From NCBI RefSeq assembly GCF_020829665.1, contig NZ_JAIVFT010000022.1, forward strand, positions 1-64,000: 64,000 bases of DNA. Reading direction: 5' to 3'. Positions 37,213-45,001 of the stretch are shown in pieces. The translations under genes and the position numbers were made by a program. Position 1 is the stretch's first letter. Each line of letters begins with the position of its first letter. This stretch comes from Nostoc sp. CHAB 5824. GTDB lineage: Bacteria; Cyanobacteriota; Cyanobacteriia; Cyanobacteriales; Nostocaceae. The notes below the pieces were generated by a model. The model was not told the origin of the DNA. It did not search any database and was given only the letters and a program-made list of their open reading frames with translations.

Positions 37213-37349
37213 ATTCACCAGATTTTGTAATAGCAAGCGATCGCGCCTACAACTTACTGATACAGAAATTCTGGATTTCATTGATTACTTGAAGCTACAA
37301 CTAACCTAAAACTGCCCAATTTAGCTTCTGTTGAGTTAGTGTGCGATAA

Positions 37350-37414
37350 CTGCGATGCCTGAGAAAAAGCGTCTACGTACAAGTAGTTTAGTTGCTAAAG
37401 ATACATAAATTTCT
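37350..37414. repeat. Left direct repeat flanking the MazF-type module
   Basis: TGCGATGCCTG followed by GTCTACGTACAAGTAGTTTA and GTTGCTAAAGATACATAAAT. The same order, about 85 percent identical by eye, recurs at 38036-38110 in the same orientation. It ends at the toxin stop codon. Confidence 0.8.
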
Positions 37415-37784
37415 ATGAGGCAGATGATGCATCCGATGATGGTTTAGAATCATCTAACTCAGCCAGAGCTATTTTGACACACGCACGAACACCTTTCCAA
37501 TCAAGTTCTGACAAGTGACCAATCAAAACCAAATTAGCAGAGGGTGGTAAGGTAACAATAAAACTTCTGAAAACAGACGCAACCCGCAAACCTGCTGCTG
37601 CCCAATCCTGAAGTGCATAGTCAGTAATTCCAAGGGTAGTTGTCTGAGTAGTAATGAGTCCAATGATTACATCGGGACGGATTGCGTGATAAGTGACTGA
37701 TGACAGAACTACAGCAGGACGGCGCTTAATACCAGTGACACCAGGAAAATCAACTGTGACTACATCACTGGGATTGAATGTCAC
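37413..37784 (-). CDS. MazF/PemK-type endoribonuclease toxin
   Basis: A 123-residue toxin of the MazF/PemK family that cuts mRNA. It opens with the family pattern DVVTVDFPGVTGIKRRPAVVLSS and contains LITTQTTTLGITDYAL and a RSFIVTLPPSANLVLIG segment. It starts with GTG overlapping the antitoxin stop by one base (TAGTG). An acidic, Ser-rich tail (DSKPSSDASSAS) is extra. The neighbouring antitoxin is not of the AbrB type. Confidence 0.85.
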   Translation of the reverse strand: MTFNPSDVVTVDFPGVTGIKRRPAVVLSSVTYHAIRPDVIIGLITTQTTTLGITDYALQDWAAAGLRVASVFRSFIVTLPPSANLVLIGHLSELDWKGVRACVKIALAELDDSKPSSDASSAS

Positions 37785-38005
37785 TAAACTATCTCCTCAC
37801 TTTCAGGAAAAATTGAAGCTGCGTACTCTGAGGAGAAGGATGCTAAATCATGCTGATCTTGCTCAGTCCAAGTATCACTTTGGTCGATTATAGACAAGTT
37901 TTGTTCGACTAGCTCATTTAGAATCAGGGTTGCCAAGCGTAGCCGCTCAGTTGGTGACAAGTTACAAACAACTTGGCTGTATATCTCTTGGGCAGTATTG
38001 GACAT
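37784..38005 (-). CDS. Antitoxin of the MazF-type module
   Basis: A 73-residue acidic protein. The sequence AQEIYSQVVCNLSPTERLRLATLILNEL is typical of small helical cyanobacterial antitoxins. It overlaps the toxin gene by one base. The ATG at 38005 is used; the open frame reaches 38023. Confidence 0.75.
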   Translation of the reverse strand: MSNTAQEIYSQVVCNLSPTERLRLATLILNELVEQNLSIIDQSDTWTEQDQHDLASFSSEYAASIFPESEEIV

Positions 38006-38035
38006 AATAAACCCTCCTGTCATTTATCCTAACAG

Positions 38036-38110
38036 TTGCAATGCCTGCGGCAAGATGCTAAAAATTGTCTACGCACAAGTAGTGTAGTTGCTGAAGATAC
38101 ATAAATTTTT
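38036..38110. repeat. Right direct repeat flanking the MazF-type module
   Basis: Carries TGCAATGCCTG, then GTCTACGCACAAGTAGTGTA and GTTGCTGAAGATACATAAAT, matching 37350-37414. Apart from it, the stretch 38006-38314 shows no gene. Confidence 0.8.
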
Positions 38111-38314
38111 GGGTTTCCTTACTTCAAGTCAATCTACAGTAATGAGCGATCGCACTCAACACGAAAAGAATTGACAACTGCATTCATCGCAGTCTCAAAT
38201 TTATAGCTTCTGAATGTTGATTAGTTGGTATCTCCGGGCAAGATAAGTATAAGGTGATGCTTTATTTTGATGCTAAAACCGTATATAAATACTAATCACA
38301 ATCAGGAGTATTTG

Positions 38315-39289
38315 ATGATTCCACTGATTTTAGGTGCTGCTGCTTTGGCTACTGGAGCCTTCGGAGCGCTAAAAGGTGCTGAAGGAATTGGCAATATGAA
38401 TCAGGCAAAGGAAATTGGTGAACAGGCTCAACAAAAATACGAAAGTAGCTTGCAAAATTTAAAAGCAACTTGGGAAATTACTAACCAGTCAGCAGAAACC
38501 TATGGTCAGATGCAGCTTCGTATCAAACAAGGTACAATTTCAAACTTTATAGCTTTTATAGAGAGAATTGGTCAGCGAGCTTCCCAAAACAATCTGGACA
38601 TTCTAACTGGATTAGACATTTCCACTCAACAAATTCAGGAGTACAAAACAGAAGTTATCAAAGCTGAACAGTGGGTGAAAGGTGGTGTGTCAGCAGCCGT
38701 TGCAGCCTCAGCAGCAGGTTCTGGCGCAGTTACCTTAGCAAGGGGTGTAGGTACTGTTACTGTTTCCAAGTTCTTTGGATTGTGGGCTAGTGAAGTCGCT
38801 ATCTCACAAGTTGGTGGTGCTGCGGCTTGGACTGGAGCCATAACTTGGTTAGGTGGTGGTACTAGTATGGCGGTTGGTGGTGCTGTGTTGGGAGGTATTA
38901 CACTCGGCCCTGCGTTGATGGTTGGAGGTTTTCAACTTGCTGGTAAGGGTGAGGAAGCTTTGACTAAAGCGCGGGAGTATGAAGCTAGGGTAAACATAGA
39001 AATTGCCAATATTGAAGCAGCTCAAGATTTTCTATTACAGGTAAAACGGCGAACAGTGGAACTTGCTAATTTAGTGTGTAATTTAAACAACCGTGCTAAA
39101 TCTGCACTTCAAGAGCTTGAAGCCCAACCTTTTAATCGCGATCGCAATGCTAGCAAATTTCAAGAGGTAGCACTTTTAATTAAAGCACTTGCAGAAATTA
39201 TGAAAATTCCTATTTTAGATAATAAAGGACTGTTAAATCCTGCTACTTTAACTATCCAAGCTCAATACAAAACTCTGGGAGGTATTTAG
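38315..39289 (+). CDS. Unrecognised helical protein with glycine-rich hydrophobic centre
   Basis: A 324-residue protein that I do not recognise. Residues 1-20 are hydrophobic and glycine-rich (MIPLILGAAALATGAFGALK). A long helical, coiled-coil-prone part follows (about 25-120), then a Gly/Ala-rich stretch (about 128-215) able to insert in a membrane, then another helical part (about 220-275). The layout is that of pore-forming or membrane-inserting helical proteins. CAGGAG lies eight bases before the ATG at 38315, deciding the start over 38267. Only two bases separate it from the next gene, so the pair should act together. Confidence 0.6.
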   Translation: MIPLILGAAALATGAFGALKGAEGIGNMNQAKEIGEQAQQKYESSLQNLKATWEITNQSAETYGQMQLRIKQGTISNFIAFIERIGQRASQNNLDILTGLDISTQQIQEYKTEVIKAEQWVKGGVSAAVAASAAGSGAVTLARGVGTVTVSKFFGLWASEVAISQVGGAAAWTGAITWLGGGTSMAVGGAVLGGITLGPALMVGGFQLAGKGEEALTKAREYEARVNIEIANIEAAQDFLLQVKRRTVELANLVCNLNNRAKSALQELEAQPFNRDRNASKFQEVALLIKALAEIMKIPILDNKGLLNPATLTIQAQYKTLGGI

Positions 39290-39291
39290 CA

Positions 39292-39783
39292 ATGGTTTTA
39301 CCAAGTATCGGTACAATATGTACTGCGGTTAACGCCACAAAATCGTTAGTAAGCATTGTTTCTAGTTACAAGCAAATTGGAGAGCAAGAACAGACTAAAA
39401 GGCGTGAGATAGCAGCTTTGGAAAAAACACAATGTGTTGATGCAGTTGCTTCAGCCTATACTGAATATAAAATAATTGCCGAACAGGAAAAAACAAAGAG
39501 ACGAGATATTCATGCTTGGGAAAAAGAAACAATCACCAAGATTAACGCCCAACGAGAGTTGCTGATGGCGTATCTAGATCGCTCTTTTGATGAACGTGCA
39601 GAAAACTTTCGCACTTTGTTTGCTGTCGTTGATAATGCGATCGCATCCGGCAATAATGAACAACTAGCCCTTACCTTAAATTCAATCACAGAAATTGCTA
39701 AATCAAGCCCTTTCAAAGACCTTGCTAACTTAGCTTCTGTTCGCACTGCGCTAGATGATCCAAATCACGAATGGACATTTTAA
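39292..39783 (+). CDS. Unrecognised helical partner protein
   Basis: A 163-residue protein of unknown role. It holds two near-repeats, YKQIGEQEQTKRREIAALEK and YKIIAEQEKTKRRDIHAWEK (about 23-70), then a helical domain with YLDRSFDERAENFRTLFAVV and SITEIAKSSPFKDL, a pattern I associate with small uncharacterised bacterial proteins. No membrane span or catalytic motif is seen. It starts two bases after the preceding gene and ends before a strong terminator. Confidence 0.6.
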   Translation: MVLPSIGTICTAVNATKSLVSIVSSYKQIGEQEQTKRREIAALEKTQCVDAVASAYTEYKIIAEQEKTKRRDIHAWEKETITKINAQRELLMAYLDRSFDERAENFRTLFAVVDNAIASGNNEQLALTLNSITEIAKSSPFKDLANLASVRTALDDPNHEWTF

Positions 39784-39819
39784 TTTTATAACAGCGCGAT
39801 CGCTTTCCTAAAATTTTTC

Positions 39820-39848
39820 AAAAAAGCTTGCCAATGCAGGCTTTTTTT
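39820..39848 (+). terminator. Terminator after the unrecognised gene pair
   Basis: AAAAAAGC-T-TGC pairs with GCA-G-GCTTTTTTT around CAAT; T- and A-tracts on both sides allow use in both directions. Confidence 0.8.
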
Positions 39849-39935
39849 ATGTAGTGCGAGGCTTACAGGCTACAGGCGCTCTAAGATAATAGCGATCGCC
39901 ACTATATCATGTTGCAAGGCAACTTTCACAAGACG

Positions 39936-40178
39936 ATGAGCAAGGAAAATATTACGTTTTGGATAGATAGCGATCAGAAGGCTGCACTTGATGCGATCGC
40001 AGCCGGAATGAATCGCGATCACAGCTACATACTTAATGAAGCGGTAGCCACTTATCTAGAGATGTATCAGTGGCAAACCGAGCAGATTCAAAAGAGGATT
40101 GCAGAAGCGAATACTGGAGACTTTGCCGATGCTGAAGAAGTAAAAGCGACTTTTGCAAGACTCACCAATGTATATTAA
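39936..40178 (+). CDS. Ribbon-helix-helix (CopG-type) antitoxin-like protein, orphan
   Basis: An 80-residue RHH DNA-binding protein (ITFWIDSDQKAALDAIAAGM, then DHSYILNEAVATYLE), with a C-terminal tail typical of antitoxins (WQTEQIQKRIAEANTGDFAD). No intact toxin gene follows; the next plus-strand sequence is not coding. It is either an orphan antitoxin or a regulator. The ATG at 39936 starts the RHH fold directly. Confidence 0.75.
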   Translation: MSKENITFWIDSDQKAALDAIAAGMNRDHSYILNEAVATYLEMYQWQTEQIQKRIAEANTGDFADAEEVKATFARLTNVY

Positions 40179-40224
40179 GTGGCTGTGTAGTGCGCTTCAT
40201 TCCACGCAGTCACAAATAAGGTTA

Positions 40225-40412
40225 TTAAATATCGCTTGCTTCTGGTAGCCAGTCTTCATCTAACACTAACTCTACAGAATATGGACATTCTCCTGGAAAC
40301 TGCCAGAGGCAAGATATGATAAAACATCATATACAGTAATTCGCATTCCTCGAATACAAGGCTTACCACCTCGTTTTCCTGGTTCGATTGTAATAATGTT
40401 TTGATACTGCAC
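40225..40412 (-). pseudogene. Chimeric relic: DUF433 start joined to DUF29 end
   Basis: From a GTG at 40412 the minus strand reads MQYQNIITIEPGKRGGKPCI and RGMRITVYDVLSYLASG, the N-terminal half of a DUF433 antitoxin, and then stops. In the next frame the same DNA continues as WQFPGECPYSVELVLDEDWL and a stop, which resembles the C-terminus of DUF29 proteins. Two unrelated gene fragments have been fused by deletion. Confidence 0.6.
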
Positions 40413-40424
40413 AGCTATCAAACC

Positions 40425-40700
40425 TCAAAAATCTTCATCATCAACAAAAAATTCGGCATCCTCTTCTAATCGAGAATTACCCTGCCCAATACCAGCAAGT
40501 CCCCAGAGGGGTTGCAGCAGTGCCACGCCAATTAACCCTATACCAGCACTAAAAGCTAGCACTAAACCCATTGGTATTTGAATCGATTGAAATGTTAAGA
40601 ATTTTAACGATACGGGTGTGGCGTTTTGGACTGAAATAATTGCGATCGTAATTACCCAAACCGCTAAAACTAGAGATGTCAAAAAAGGAGCGATTTTCAT
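40425..40700 (-). CDS. LapA-domain (DUF1049) small membrane protein
   Basis: A 91-residue protein with two membrane spans (about 5-25 and 43-65) and the family core ISVQNATPVSLKFLTFQS, IPMGLVLAFSAGIGLIG. The acidic tail EEDAEFFVDDEDF is cytosolic. In proteobacteria LapA helps lipopolysaccharide assembly; in cyanobacteria the role is unknown. Confidence 0.85.
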   Translation of the reverse strand: MKIAPFLTSLVLAVWVITIAIISVQNATPVSLKFLTFQSIQIPMGLVLAFSAGIGLIGVALLQPLWGLAGIGQGNSRLEEDAEFFVDDEDF

Positions 40701-40772
40701 AGTTTGATAAAAGTTAGGAGTTAGGAGTTAATAATTCTTAACTTATAACTCCTAACTCCTAATTCTGACTGA

Positions 40773-42197
40773 TTAAACTGCTACTGCCTCTAGTTTAGCA
40801 ATGGCCCTCTCTAACTCTTGGGCGATTTGGGTGAGTTTTTCGGGAGTGTTGGTTTCTAGGTAGACGCGCACCAGTGGTTCTGTACCGGAAGGACGCAGTA
40901 AAACCCAGCTACCTTCTTCTAAATAGAGCTTAATACCGTCTTTACGCCCCACTTCCTTGACTTTAATACCTGCTACCTCTGTAGGCGGATTTTTAGTAAA
41001 GGAGTCGATGACGGCGGTTTTGTGCGCCTCTGTGAGGTGCAAGTCAAGGCGGTTGTTGTAAAGTGGGCCATCGGCTTCGGCGATCGCTTCTTTGACAAGT
41101 TGACTCAGGGGTTTACCTTCATAGGCGATCGCTTCTGCCACTAGCATATCGGCTAATACCCCGTCTTTTTCGGGAATATGCCCGATAATACTCAAACCGC
41201 CTGATTCTTCTCCACCGATTAATACAGCAGTTTCCCGCATTTTTTCGCCGATGTATTTAAAACCAACTGCTGTTTCGTAAATTTGCAGCCCATTTTTAGC
41301 AGCGAAATTATCCAGCAGGTGGGTTGTTGCTACAGTGCGGACTATTGCGCCTGTTTTACCTTTATTTTTGATTAAATGACGTGCTAGAACCAACAGCACA
41401 GTATTAGGAGTGAGGACGGTTCCTTGTTCATCAACGATACCAAAGCGATCGCTATCTCCATCCGTTGCCAAGCCCAAATCAGCTTGATCGCGGAGTACTG
41501 CTTCCACTAGCTCAACTAATTGTTCTCCTTTGGGTTCTGGCATCCCACCCCCAAATAACACATCCCTCCAATCGTGGAAACTTTCTAACTGAACGCCACT
41601 ATGTTGCAAAACTTCATCTAAATAACCGCGAGAGGTAGAATACAAAGCATCGTACTTTACCTTTAAATTAGCGCTTTTGATCTTTTCTACATCAAGTAGA
41701 GTGTAGATAAATTGCAGGTAATCTGGTTTCGGATCGAAAATTGAAATCGAACCTGATGGGCTGCTCCCAGGCAACTCATCTGATGCACTTTCTATATTTG
41801 CCACAATAGTATCAGTAATCTCTGGAGTGGCAGGCCCGGCATAATCGGGTATATATTTAATTCCACAGTAGGGTGCTGGATTATGGCTAGCAGTAAACAT
41901 CAACGCCCCAGCAGAATTTAGGTGGCGGGCGTTGTAAGCAATTACTGGTGTAGGGCAATCCCGATCAGTAATTTTGACAGTCCAACCCAAGTCTGCCAAA
42001 ACTTGGGCCGCTGTTTGGGCAAACTGGTCAGCTAAAAAGCGAGTATCGTAGGCAATAAGTACTGGTCTATCTTTTGTGTAGGCTGTTTCTAAGTAAGTGG
42101 CTATTGCCCTTGTCACTTTCCGCACATTAGGGAAAGTAAAGTCATCGGCAATAATCCCTCGCCATCCATCGGTGCCAAATTTTATCTTGCTGGACAT
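40773..42197 (-). CDS. Phosphoglucomutase/phosphomannomutase family enzyme
   Basis: A 474-residue alpha-D-phosphohexomutase. Opening FGTDGWRG, active-site Ser in TASHNPAPYCGIKY, metal loop DGDSDRFG, sugar loop GGEESGG and phosphate loop RPSGTEPLVRVYLE are all present, so it should interconvert hexose 1- and 6-phosphates. The substrate among glucose, mannose or glucosamine phosphate cannot be told. ATG at 42197 is preferred to a GTG nine bases upstream. Confidence 0.93.
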   Translation of the reverse strand: MSSKIKFGTDGWRGIIADDFTFPNVRKVTRAIATYLETAYTKDRPVLIAYDTRFLADQFAQTAAQVLADLGWTVKITDRDCPTPVIAYNARHLNSAGALMFTASHNPAPYCGIKYIPDYAGPATPEITDTIVANIESASDELPGSSPSGSISIFDPKPDYLQFIYTLLDVEKIKSANLKVKYDALYSTSRGYLDEVLQHSGVQLESFHDWRDVLFGGGMPEPKGEQLVELVEAVLRDQADLGLATDGDSDRFGIVDEQGTVLTPNTVLLVLARHLIKNKGKTGAIVRTVATTHLLDNFAAKNGLQIYETAVGFKYIGEKMRETAVLIGGEESGGLSIIGHIPEKDGVLADMLVAEAIAYEGKPLSQLVKEAIAEADGPLYNNRLDLHLTEAHKTAVIDSFTKNPPTEVAGIKVKEVGRKDGIKLYLEEGSWVLLRPSGTEPLVRVYLETNTPEKLTQIAQELERAIAKLEAVAV

Positions 42198-42343
42198 TTT
42201 TGCCACTTGCTCCCGTACATTATCAGTACTATTAAAGCTTCCCGCAAAGCGTGTGTAGCAGCAAGTATCCCCCGAAGTTCTTTTCTAAGGAAGCCTTAGG
42301 TTAAACTTCTCCCCACCGTATTTTTTCTCACTGTTTCTGAGCA

Positions 42344-43207
42344 ATGTCAACCCCCGATCGACCTTTTGCCAGTTATCACCTTTGGTCTCTAGTTGCCCCA
42401 GCGACTGGGCAAGAACGCTGGCATTGCCAGATGAGACGGGGGTTTATCAAAGCGCGGCAACACGAACCACAAGTCAAAGCGCTTTTAGGGCAAGCCACCG
42501 CACCCCAGCGGATTGGCATACTCGCCCAAAAAGGTGTTTATGAGTTTCATCATCACAGGTATCTGTTGAAGCAAGCAGATGGTGTAGAAAGAGTTGCACA
42601 GCTACTTAAATTAGGCAACTCAAGCGATCAAGTCCAGCAACGCGTGCTGCAAATTTTGAAAAAATATCACGATGCGCCGTTACTTTTGGATAAAGATATT
42701 ATCCAATTAACTCCAGGTGATGAAGGCTTTCCCAAACCGATAGTAGTTGAGCAAGAAGATTATTGCTTTCGCTTATACGCGGCTATGGACTGCGTTTTTA
42801 TTGAGTCTGATAGCACTTTACATATTTTGGATTTCAAAACTGGTAAGTCGGCTTTTGACAAACGACAGGCATTAGTTTACTTGTTAGCTGCTCGTTATCT
42901 TTACCCTGGACGAGAAGCTGTTGCATCATTTTATAATTTAGAAATATGTAAAAAATCAGAGTTAATTAGTATTAACAACAGTGAATTAGAATCCTTAAAA
43001 TTTGAGTTAGCAAATATTGCCCACAAGCACCAACACGATTTGCAAAAATATCAGGAAGAAACTACTAATTTCAGTAAAATATTCCCTCCAAATCCTGGAT
43101 CTCACTGCCGCTTTTGCCCATTCAATTCCATCTGTGAATTTGCCGATTTTAAGCAGCATCAATCATATCCATTGCCCAGTTTAAGAAGTTTAAGAATTAA
43201 TAGCTAA
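42344..43207 (+). CDS. PD-(D/E)XK nuclease-fold protein (RecB/Cas4-like)
   Basis: A 287-residue protein with a RecB-type nuclease core: D in AAMDCVFIESDSTLHILDFKTGKS (about 140-166, with D-x-K) and the QALVYLLAARY motif. A C-terminal Cys set HCRFCPFNSICEF (about 251-263) suggests metal or Fe-S binding as in Cas4 or AddB, but an upstream fourth Cys is not obvious. No CRISPR array is seen. Likely a DNA-repair or housekeeping nuclease. Confidence 0.8.
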   Translation: MSTPDRPFASYHLWSLVAPATGQERWHCQMRRGFIKARQHEPQVKALLGQATAPQRIGILAQKGVYEFHHHRYLLKQADGVERVAQLLKLGNSSDQVQQRVLQILKKYHDAPLLLDKDIIQLTPGDEGFPKPIVVEQEDYCFRLYAAMDCVFIESDSTLHILDFKTGKSAFDKRQALVYLLAARYLYPGREAVASFYNLEICKKSELISINNSELESLKFELANIAHKHQHDLQKYQEETTNFSKIFPPNPGSHCRFCPFNSICEFADFKQHQSYPLPSLRSLRINS

Positions 43208-43352
43208 TTAGTTTATTTATTTACCTTGGTTCGATTTTCAAAAAAATCTACTAAATACTCGTATTTTTACTGGACTGATTCTCTTCTCCTATCAGACAAC
43301 CTAGATGTCAGATACATCGATTTTTATTTTTGGTTGTAAGGAGTTAAGATTA

Positions 43353-44021
43353 GTGCGATTAACTGCAAATAAATCCGTATTTAGATTAGTAGGAATTTCG
43401 ACATTTCTTTTACTTCTCATTTTTAAAGGGATTTTACCTCAAACTGTTTATGCATTGCTGTCATCTCTAGACGCTTGTGATGTTCAACCTGAATGTGCTG
43501 CTGCTGGCTCGGAATTAACTCCTGCTGCAAAGGCTGCAAGTAGCACAAATAAAGCTCAAAATGAGCAGGTTCCAAATAAAGCTCAGGAGAGATATTGTTC
43601 TTTCTATCCACTTAACTTAGTTTGTGGGCCACAAGGTCAATCTTCAGTTCTTTATAATTACAAATTTCACCAAACAGTACATTACAGGAGGTCTGGTTCT
43701 CCTGACAAATTTGTAACTCATCATTTTCGAAGTTGGCGACCTGTACCAGGGGCAATTAGAAGTTTAGCTCAACCTCCAGGTATTGAATTTGGTGGTGGTT
43801 ATCCTCCATCTGGTGATTATGTAACGTGGATTCATTTAAATGATGGAGATGGTAATAATCAAACTCGTGGAGTCGTTTATGAATACTCAACTGGCGACAC
43901 TATGACATGGGATGATTATGCAAATTATTCTAACAATAATATTGAGGGAGAATGGATTAGTGATGTGGTTCGTGCTGATGCAGTGCCAGATAATTCATCC
44001 CCTCGTGATAGGAAAGATTGA
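43353..44021 (+). CDS. Secreted hypothetical protein
   Basis: A 222-residue exported protein of unknown role. A signal peptide (about 8-34) is followed by a Cys-containing Ala-rich part (CDVQPECAAAG, CSFYPLNLVCG) and a C-terminal aromatic, charged domain (about 120-222; HQTVHYRRSGSPDKF, HHFRSWRPVPGA, GDTMTWDDYANYSNNN). TAAGGAG stands nine bases before the GTG at 43353, favouring this start over the ATG at 43305. The next gene lies 64 bases downstream. Confidence 0.6.
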   Translation: MRLTANKSVFRLVGISTFLLLLIFKGILPQTVYALLSSLDACDVQPECAAAGSELTPAAKAASSTNKAQNEQVPNKAQERYCSFYPLNLVCGPQGQSSVLYNYKFHQTVHYRRSGSPDKFVTHHFRSWRPVPGAIRSLAQPPGIEFGGGYPPSGDYVTWIHLNDGDGNNQTRGVVYEYSTGDTMTWDDYANYSNNNIEGEWISDVVRADAVPDNSSPRDRKD

Positions 44022-44085
44022 CCTTAATAAAAGCACGATGTAGTTGTTCAATTACTAAATCTTCACCAAATTATAGGTTGCTGGC

Positions 44086-44781
44086 ATGAAAGAGCTTTTT
44101 ACGCTTCTCCAAAAGATTAAAGATAACCCAGTTATGTACATAGACAAGCCATCAATTACTTGTCTTTATTCATTCTTAAATGGGTATATAGATAGTCTAA
44201 TTGAACTAGGATTTACTGACATAAACTCTTGTGGAATGGAAGGGTTTCAAGAGTGGATACAAGAAAGGGCAAAAACTAATGTGAGTCGGTCTTGGGCTGG
44301 GATAATTCTCTCTTGCTCTGGAAGTGAACGAGCAGCTTTTAATAGGTTCTTTGAAGAATTTGAGCAGTTCTTAAAGCAGAAAGATAATTCAAAAATTCAA
44401 AAGAGTGAAGATATTTTAAGGCTTAGTGAGGATATGAGTTTTCCTAAGTTTGATATTTACAACGAGATTCTAACTAATATAAAGAAAAGACCAGGAATGT
44501 TTTTAGGAGCTAATTCAATTACTAGACTAGATATGCTTTTGCGAGGATATAGTCTGGCTCGAAGAGAAGTTCGTGTACCTCAAACTGAGCCAGAAAGGGA
44601 ATTTGAAGGTTTTCAATCATGGATTGAAGAAAAATATGGAATTAACTCAGGTCAGTCATGGTCTAAAATAATTCTTTTCTATTCTGTAGATGAGCCTGAG
44701 GCACTACAGAAATTTTTTGAGTTGTTTGAAGAATACTTGAATAGGAATAAGAGCGTAGATGTAGATGAAAATAGTGGTTAA
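44086..44781 (+). CDS. Hypothetical protein with internal duplication
   Basis: A 231-residue cytosolic protein made of two copies of one domain. Copy one (about 1-105) has LLQKIKDNPVMYIDKPSI, EGFQEWIQER and FFEEFEQFL; copy two (about 127-222) has ILTNIKKRPGMFLGANSI, EGFQSWIEEK and FFELFEEYL. The pattern KKRPGM(F/Y)LG is one I associate with small proteins found as toxin-immunity partners. It follows a secreted protein, so an effector/immunity pair is possible but unproven. Confidence 0.6.
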   Translation: MKELFTLLQKIKDNPVMYIDKPSITCLYSFLNGYIDSLIELGFTDINSCGMEGFQEWIQERAKTNVSRSWAGIILSCSGSERAAFNRFFEEFEQFLKQKDNSKIQKSEDILRLSEDMSFPKFDIYNEILTNIKKRPGMFLGANSITRLDMLLRGYSLARREVRVPQTEPEREFEGFQSWIEEKYGINSGQSWSKIILFYSVDEPEALQKFFELFEEYLNRNKSVDVDENSG

Positions 44782-44863
44782 GTAGAGATTATTAAGGTGC
44801 GTTAGCCTACGGCATAACACACCCTACTGGCGTGTCAAGACTAAATTTGTGCATTAGCAAACT

Positions 44864-44921
44864 CTTGTGGGATGGGCATCTTGCCCGTCTTAATTGGCGG
44901 GCAAGATGCCCGCCCCACAAG
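44864..44921. repeat. Long imperfect inverted repeat
   Basis: A 24-base arm starting CTTGTGGGATGGGCATC is mirrored after ten bases by an arm ending GATGCCCGCCCCACAAG, with two mismatches. It is a dispersed palindrome of the type common in Nostoc intergenic DNA and may also end transcription of the genes on both sides. Confidence 0.85.
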
Positions 44922-45001
44922 AAGATTTATTGCAACATTTTAGTATTGTCACGCCACTACTCGCTTTCTCAGCGCCTTTCCAGAATGCCCAATACCCTAA
45001 T

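Noticed and set aside
42344..43207. Cas4-like protein as a sign of a CRISPR system
   Set aside because: No cas genes or spaced direct repeats are present; the protein fits a general RecB-type nuclease.
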